The position numbers and the translations under genes were made by a program. From Aureimonas psammosilenae (lineage in GTDB: Bacteria; Pseudomonadota; Alphaproteobacteria; Rhizobiales; Rhizobiaceae), in the NCBI RefSeq assembly GCF_009176975.1, contig NZ_WEZG01000001.1:62001-126000 (forward strand): a DNA stretch of 64,000 bases, read 5' to 3'. Below are positions 61,179 to 64,000 of the stretch, in pieces (positions within the stretch are counted from its first letter, which is position 1; every line of letters begins with the position of its first letter). The notes under the pieces are model-generated. The model was given only the letters and a program-made list of their open reading frames with translations, was not told where the DNA came from and searched no databases.

Positions 61179-64000
61179 GCCGGCTTGGCGCGGCCGAAAG
61201 CGGTGCGGCTCCAATGCCGCTCCGTCGCCTTATAGGCCGCAAGGCAATGGATCGCGGAAAAGCGCGCCCATTCGTGACGGTCGAGCACGAGAAGCCCGCG
61301 GGCTGATGCCTCGCGCTGCGCCAGATGGCCCGCGACGCAACGCGACAGGAGCCCCGGTCCGGTGGACAGCCAGAGAATATCCGTGTCGCCGCGATTGATC
61401 GCATGAACGGCGCGTTCCAGCGCGTCCGCCAGGATCGGATGGCCGGGCATGGCGGCGATGAAGTTGTTGCCAGTGGAGCCGAGGTCTTCCTGGTAGAGGA
61501 CGAGCGCGCGGCCCGGCGGCAGGAGAGGGTCCAGCGGCGCCAAGCATCGGTCGTCGGCATCGACATAGATGCCGCCTTCCGTCGCCAGAAGCGCAAGGCG
61601 GAAGAGATCGGCCTTCATCGCCGGCTCGCGGGCGCGCTCGAAGGCGACCGAAGCGTCGCGCGGCAAACGCGCGGCGAGGAACGCGCGCGCTTCCCCCTCG
61701 CTCCAAAGGCGATGATTGAAGCCGGGATTATGGTCGCGCCAGCTCGCCATGTAGCTCAAGAGATCGGCGGGCGGCGGCGGCTCGTCCCAATATTGGTGGA
61801 TCACCCTCGGCATCGCGGCATTTTCTTCCGGCTCGGGTGCCGCTGAAAAGCGCCCGGCGCGTCTGAGCGCGATCAGATACTGCAGGGCGGCGGGCGTCGA
61901 ATCCGGGTTGTCGCGCACGAGCCGGCTCGAGGCTTCGATACGCCCGGGCATCGGCAGCGCCTTGGCGGCGACGAGAGCGTCCAGAAGTTCGCCGTCGAGA
62001 CGAAATTCGTCGAAGAGCTGGCCGTAATGGCTTTGCGAGGGGTTGGCGGACTTGCCGCGCAGCGCGCTTGCCGAGGCTTCCAGCGCCGCCAGATCGGCGA
62101 GATGCCGGCCGGCCCGGTCGAGATCGAGATGGAGAAGCGCGGCATGGATCAGCCGGTTGCGCGGCCAGCCATCGCCGGGAAGACGGGCGACGGCTTCCTC
62201 GCCGGCCGCGATCGCCGCAGCGAAGTCCCAGCGCGCGGAATGGAGAAGGCATCGCAGAAGCTGTCCCCGGCCTTCCTCCTCGCGGCTGCGCGACGGGGCG
62301 ACATCGAGTTGTCGTTCCGCCTCCTCGAACGCCCCCGCCTCAATGGATGCGGCGATCAGGGCGAAGCGCAAAGGGGCGTGATGGGGGAAGCGGGCTGCCG
62401 CCTCGCGAAGGCAGGCGAGAGCCGCCGACGTGTCGCCCGTTTGGCGCAGAAGATCGGCGCGCGAAAGGACGATCTCCGGGCGCGGCCCGAAGCGGCGCTC
62501 GGTGGCCGATATTTCCGCGAAGGCTTGGGTCCCCTCACCCTTCAAGGCCCGAATGCGGGCGAGCGCCAAAGGTGGCCAAAGCCGCGCCGGATCGCGCGCG
62601 GCCGCTTTCGAGAGATGCGCTTCGGCCTCGCCGAGATCGTCGCGAAGAAGCGCGCGCCGGGCAAGCGCCTCGCGAAGCGCCGGATGATCCGGGGCCCGCT
62701 GCGCGCCGAGCGCCAGAAGCCGCGCGGACCTCTCCGGATCGCCCGCGCGGAAGGCGTCCTCGGCGGCTTCCACCAGCGCGTCGATCTTGGCCGGAAAGCG
62801 CGTTGCGACCTCTTCGAAAGCGTCCGCCGCGCCTTTCCAATCGCCTTCGGCGCGGCGGATCAAGCTTGCCGCCATCGCTGCTTCCGCCGCGCGGGGGGAG
62901 GCGGGGGACATCGCCGCCAGAACCGCGCGGGCCTTGTCCATTTCGTTCCTGTCGCGAAACAAGGCGGCGAGTTCGATCTGTGCGTGGCCTTCCAGAGCAT
63001 CGATCGCGATCGCTTGGCGCAAAAGCGCTTCCGCCCCGCCGGCGTCGCCGCGCAGTCGCACGGTGGCGGCCTTGCCGGTCAGCGCCCAATAGAAGTCCGG
63101 CCTTTTGCTTGAAGCCGCGTCGTAGAAGCTCATTGCCGCATCGAGGTCACCGGCTTCGCGCCGGTCGTCGGCAAGGGCGAGGAGAACGCGCGGCTCGTCG
63201 GGGGCCAGCCTCTCGGCTTGCCGCAGAAGCGCGCGCCCTTCCTCCATGTGACCAGATGCGCGCAGGGCACTCGCGAGGTCGAGGGCGAGGATGGGATCGT
63301 CGGCTTTCAGCGCGAAAGCCGCCCTGAGATGCCGCACGGCGCTTGCCCCATCGCCTTCGCCGCGCGCGATCCGGGCAAGGCCGCGATACGCGTCGATGGA
63401 GGCGGGGTCGCGCACGAGATGCCGGGCAAGGATCGAGCGCGCGTCCTCCGCCCGGCCGAGGCGCGAAAGATTGTCGGCACGCTCCAGAAGGGCGGGCGCG
63501 AAGCCGGGATGGCGCTCGAGGATCAACCCGCAGGCGGCTTCCGCTTCCGCTTCCCGGCCGAGCGCGCGCAGGGTCTGCGCCACGTCGAGCGCGAACCACG
63601 GGTCGGCGGGGGCGAGAAGGCTGGCAGCGCGAAAGCGCTCAAGGGCCGTGGCAAGATCGCCCCGGCTGCGCGAAACGCCCGCGAGCCCGCGAAGGGCATG
63701 GGCGAGCGGCGTGTTCTCGGCCACCGCGCGGAAGGCCGCTTCCGCCTCGTCGAGCCGCCCGAGATGCTGCAGTTCGACGCCGATATCGTGGCGGTTCCAG
63801 AGATCGGTGGGCTGGAGCCGCGAGGCCTCGCGAAAGGCGCTCAGCGCGTCCTCGCGCAAGCCCTGCGCGCGCGTGAGAAGGCCGAGCGTTCGATGGGCCG
63901 GCGCGAAATCGCTTCGCTCGTTCAAGAGAGCCCGGACTTCCGCTTCCGCTTGGCTCAACCGGCCGAGGGCGAGGAGTTCGAGGGTGGCGTCGTTGCGGCT
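61157..64000 (-). CDS. TPR-rich protein with C-terminal GT32 (OCH1-like) glycosyltransferase domain, 5' end outside window
   Basis: 947 residues are visible; the frame is open to base 64000 and TPR-like sequence continues to the edge (LELLALGRLSQAEAEVRALL), so the true start lies beyond the window. Residues to about 700 are many tetratricopeptide repeats (for example AHRTLGLLTRAQGLREDALS and ALDVAQTLRALGREAEAEAA). The C-terminal about 215 residues are a GT32 sugar-transferase domain: VIHQYWDEPPPPADL, ATEGGIYVDADDRCL (DxD metal and nucleotide-sugar site) and GNNFIAAMPGHPIL. TPR plus glycosyltransferase resembles protein O-glycosyltransferases such as OGT. It overlaps the Hint gene end by 22 bp, tail to tail. 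Confidence 0.85.
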   Translation of the reverse strand, partial: SRNDATLELLALGRLSQAEAEVRALLNERSDFAPAHRTLGLLTRAQGLREDALSAFREASRLQPTDLWNRHDIGVELQHLGRLDEAEAAFRAVAENTPLAHALRGLAGVSRSRGDLATALERFRAASLLAPADPWFALDVAQTLRALGREAEAEAACGLILERHPGFAPALLERADNLSRLGRAEDARSILARHLVRDPASIDAYRGLARIARGEGDGASAVRHLRAAFALKADDPILALDLASALRASGHMEEGRALLRQAERLAPDEPRVLLALADDRREAGDLDAAMSFYDAASSKRPDFYWALTGKAATVRLRGDAGGAEALLRQAIAIDALEGHAQIELAALFRDRNEMDKARAVLAAMSPASPRAAEAAMAASLIRRAEGDWKGAADAFEEVATRFPAKIDALVEAAEDAFRAGDPERSARLLALGAQRAPDHPALREALARRALLRDDLGEAEAHLSKAAARDPARLWPPLALARIRALKGEGTQAFAEISATERRFGPRPEIVLSRADLLRQTGDTSAALACLREAAARFPHHAPLRFALIAASIEAGAFEEAERQLDVAPSRSREEEGRGQLLRCLLHSARWDFAAAIAAGEEAVARLPGDGWPRNRLIHAALLHLDLDRAGRHLADLAALEASASALRGKSANPSQSHYGQLFDEFRLDGELLDALVAAKALPMPGRIEASSRLVRDNPDSTPAALQYLIALRRAGRFSAAPEPEENAAMPRVIHQYWDEPPPPADLLSYMASWRDHNPGFNHRLWSEGEARAFLAARLPRDASVAFERAREPAMKADLFRLALLATEGGIYVDADDRCLAPLDPLLPPGRALVLYQEDLGSTGNNFIAAMPGHPILADALERAVHAINRGDTDILWLSTGPGLLSRCVAGHLAQREASARGLLVLDRHEWARFSAIHCLAAYKATERHWSRTAFGRAKPAQATSAR

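Noticed and set aside
1-64000. CRISPR arrays, tRNA or rRNA genes, prophage or IS elements
   Set aside because: No regularly spaced repeats, no cloverleaf or T-loop motifs and no transposase or integrase proteins were seen.

Overview
This window is G+C-rich chromosomal DNA from an alphaproteobacterium, most likely order Hyphomicrobiales (Rhizobiales). The best support is gene order: cycM-kdsB-pheA-nudC, then ffs-dnaX-ybaB-recR, then def-fmt-truA with dapE, dapD and argB close by. Other signs are a DnaX without zinc-finger cysteines, GTG/TTG starts, and Pho-box and EcfG-like promoter patterns. I place it near Aurantimonadaceae only by impression. I found no tRNA, rRNA, insertion sequence, integrase or CRISPR array, so this is mostly core chromosome with accessory patches.

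Layout. 1-10.6 kb: a cut-off Tat-exported peptide-binding protein, a membrane-anchored cytochrome c, kdsB/pheA, nudC/HIT, the SRP RNA gene with its own promoter, a methyltransferase-like membrane protein, dnaX-ybaB-recR, a decayed parDE toxin-antitoxin module, and an MltB-type lytic transglycosylase. 10.6-14.3 kb: a PhoX phosphatase with a good Pho box, and a secreted trypsin-like protease. 14.4-29 kb: def-fmt-truA, an MFS exporter, dapE, an SLT lipoprotein, dapD, a LOG protein, a small protein with a possible stress promoter, a HAD nucleotidase, an MHS transporter, argB and prpE. 29.4-33.7 kb: a lone receiver protein and a modABC-modE-creatininase operon with a candidate Mo-box. 33.8-39 kb: an AbrB-type membrane protein, an epimerase, mgtE and a class II photolyase. 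39.1-43.1 kb: a three-subunit molybdenum hydroxylase (PaoABC-like) without a Tat signal. 43.1-49.3 kb: a DbpA-like helicase and two divergent MarR regulators, one heading an aromatic-acid-type efflux operon (FUSC, DUF1656, HlyD). 49.3-55.1 kb: a flavoprotein disulfide reductase, mmsA with a divergent LysR regulator, a palindromic repeat cluster and a polyol dehydrogenase.

55.2-64 kb: the most unusual part. Two large glycosyltransferase genes and a TPR-GT32 glycosyltransferase flank a divergently oriented gene for a protein of about 295 Ser/Gly/Ala-rich residues followed by a Hint (hedgehog/intein-type) domain. I read this as a candidate surface or secreted glycoprotein system with a self-processing substrate. 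That is inference from domains and position.

Working together: molybdate import (modABC, modE) could supply the 39-43 kb molybdenum enzyme. dapD, dapE and two lytic transglycosylases belong to peptidoglycan metabolism. PhoX fits a phosphate-starvation response. The two longest palindromic intergenic repeats lie between convergent genes, where they may act as two-way transcription ends.
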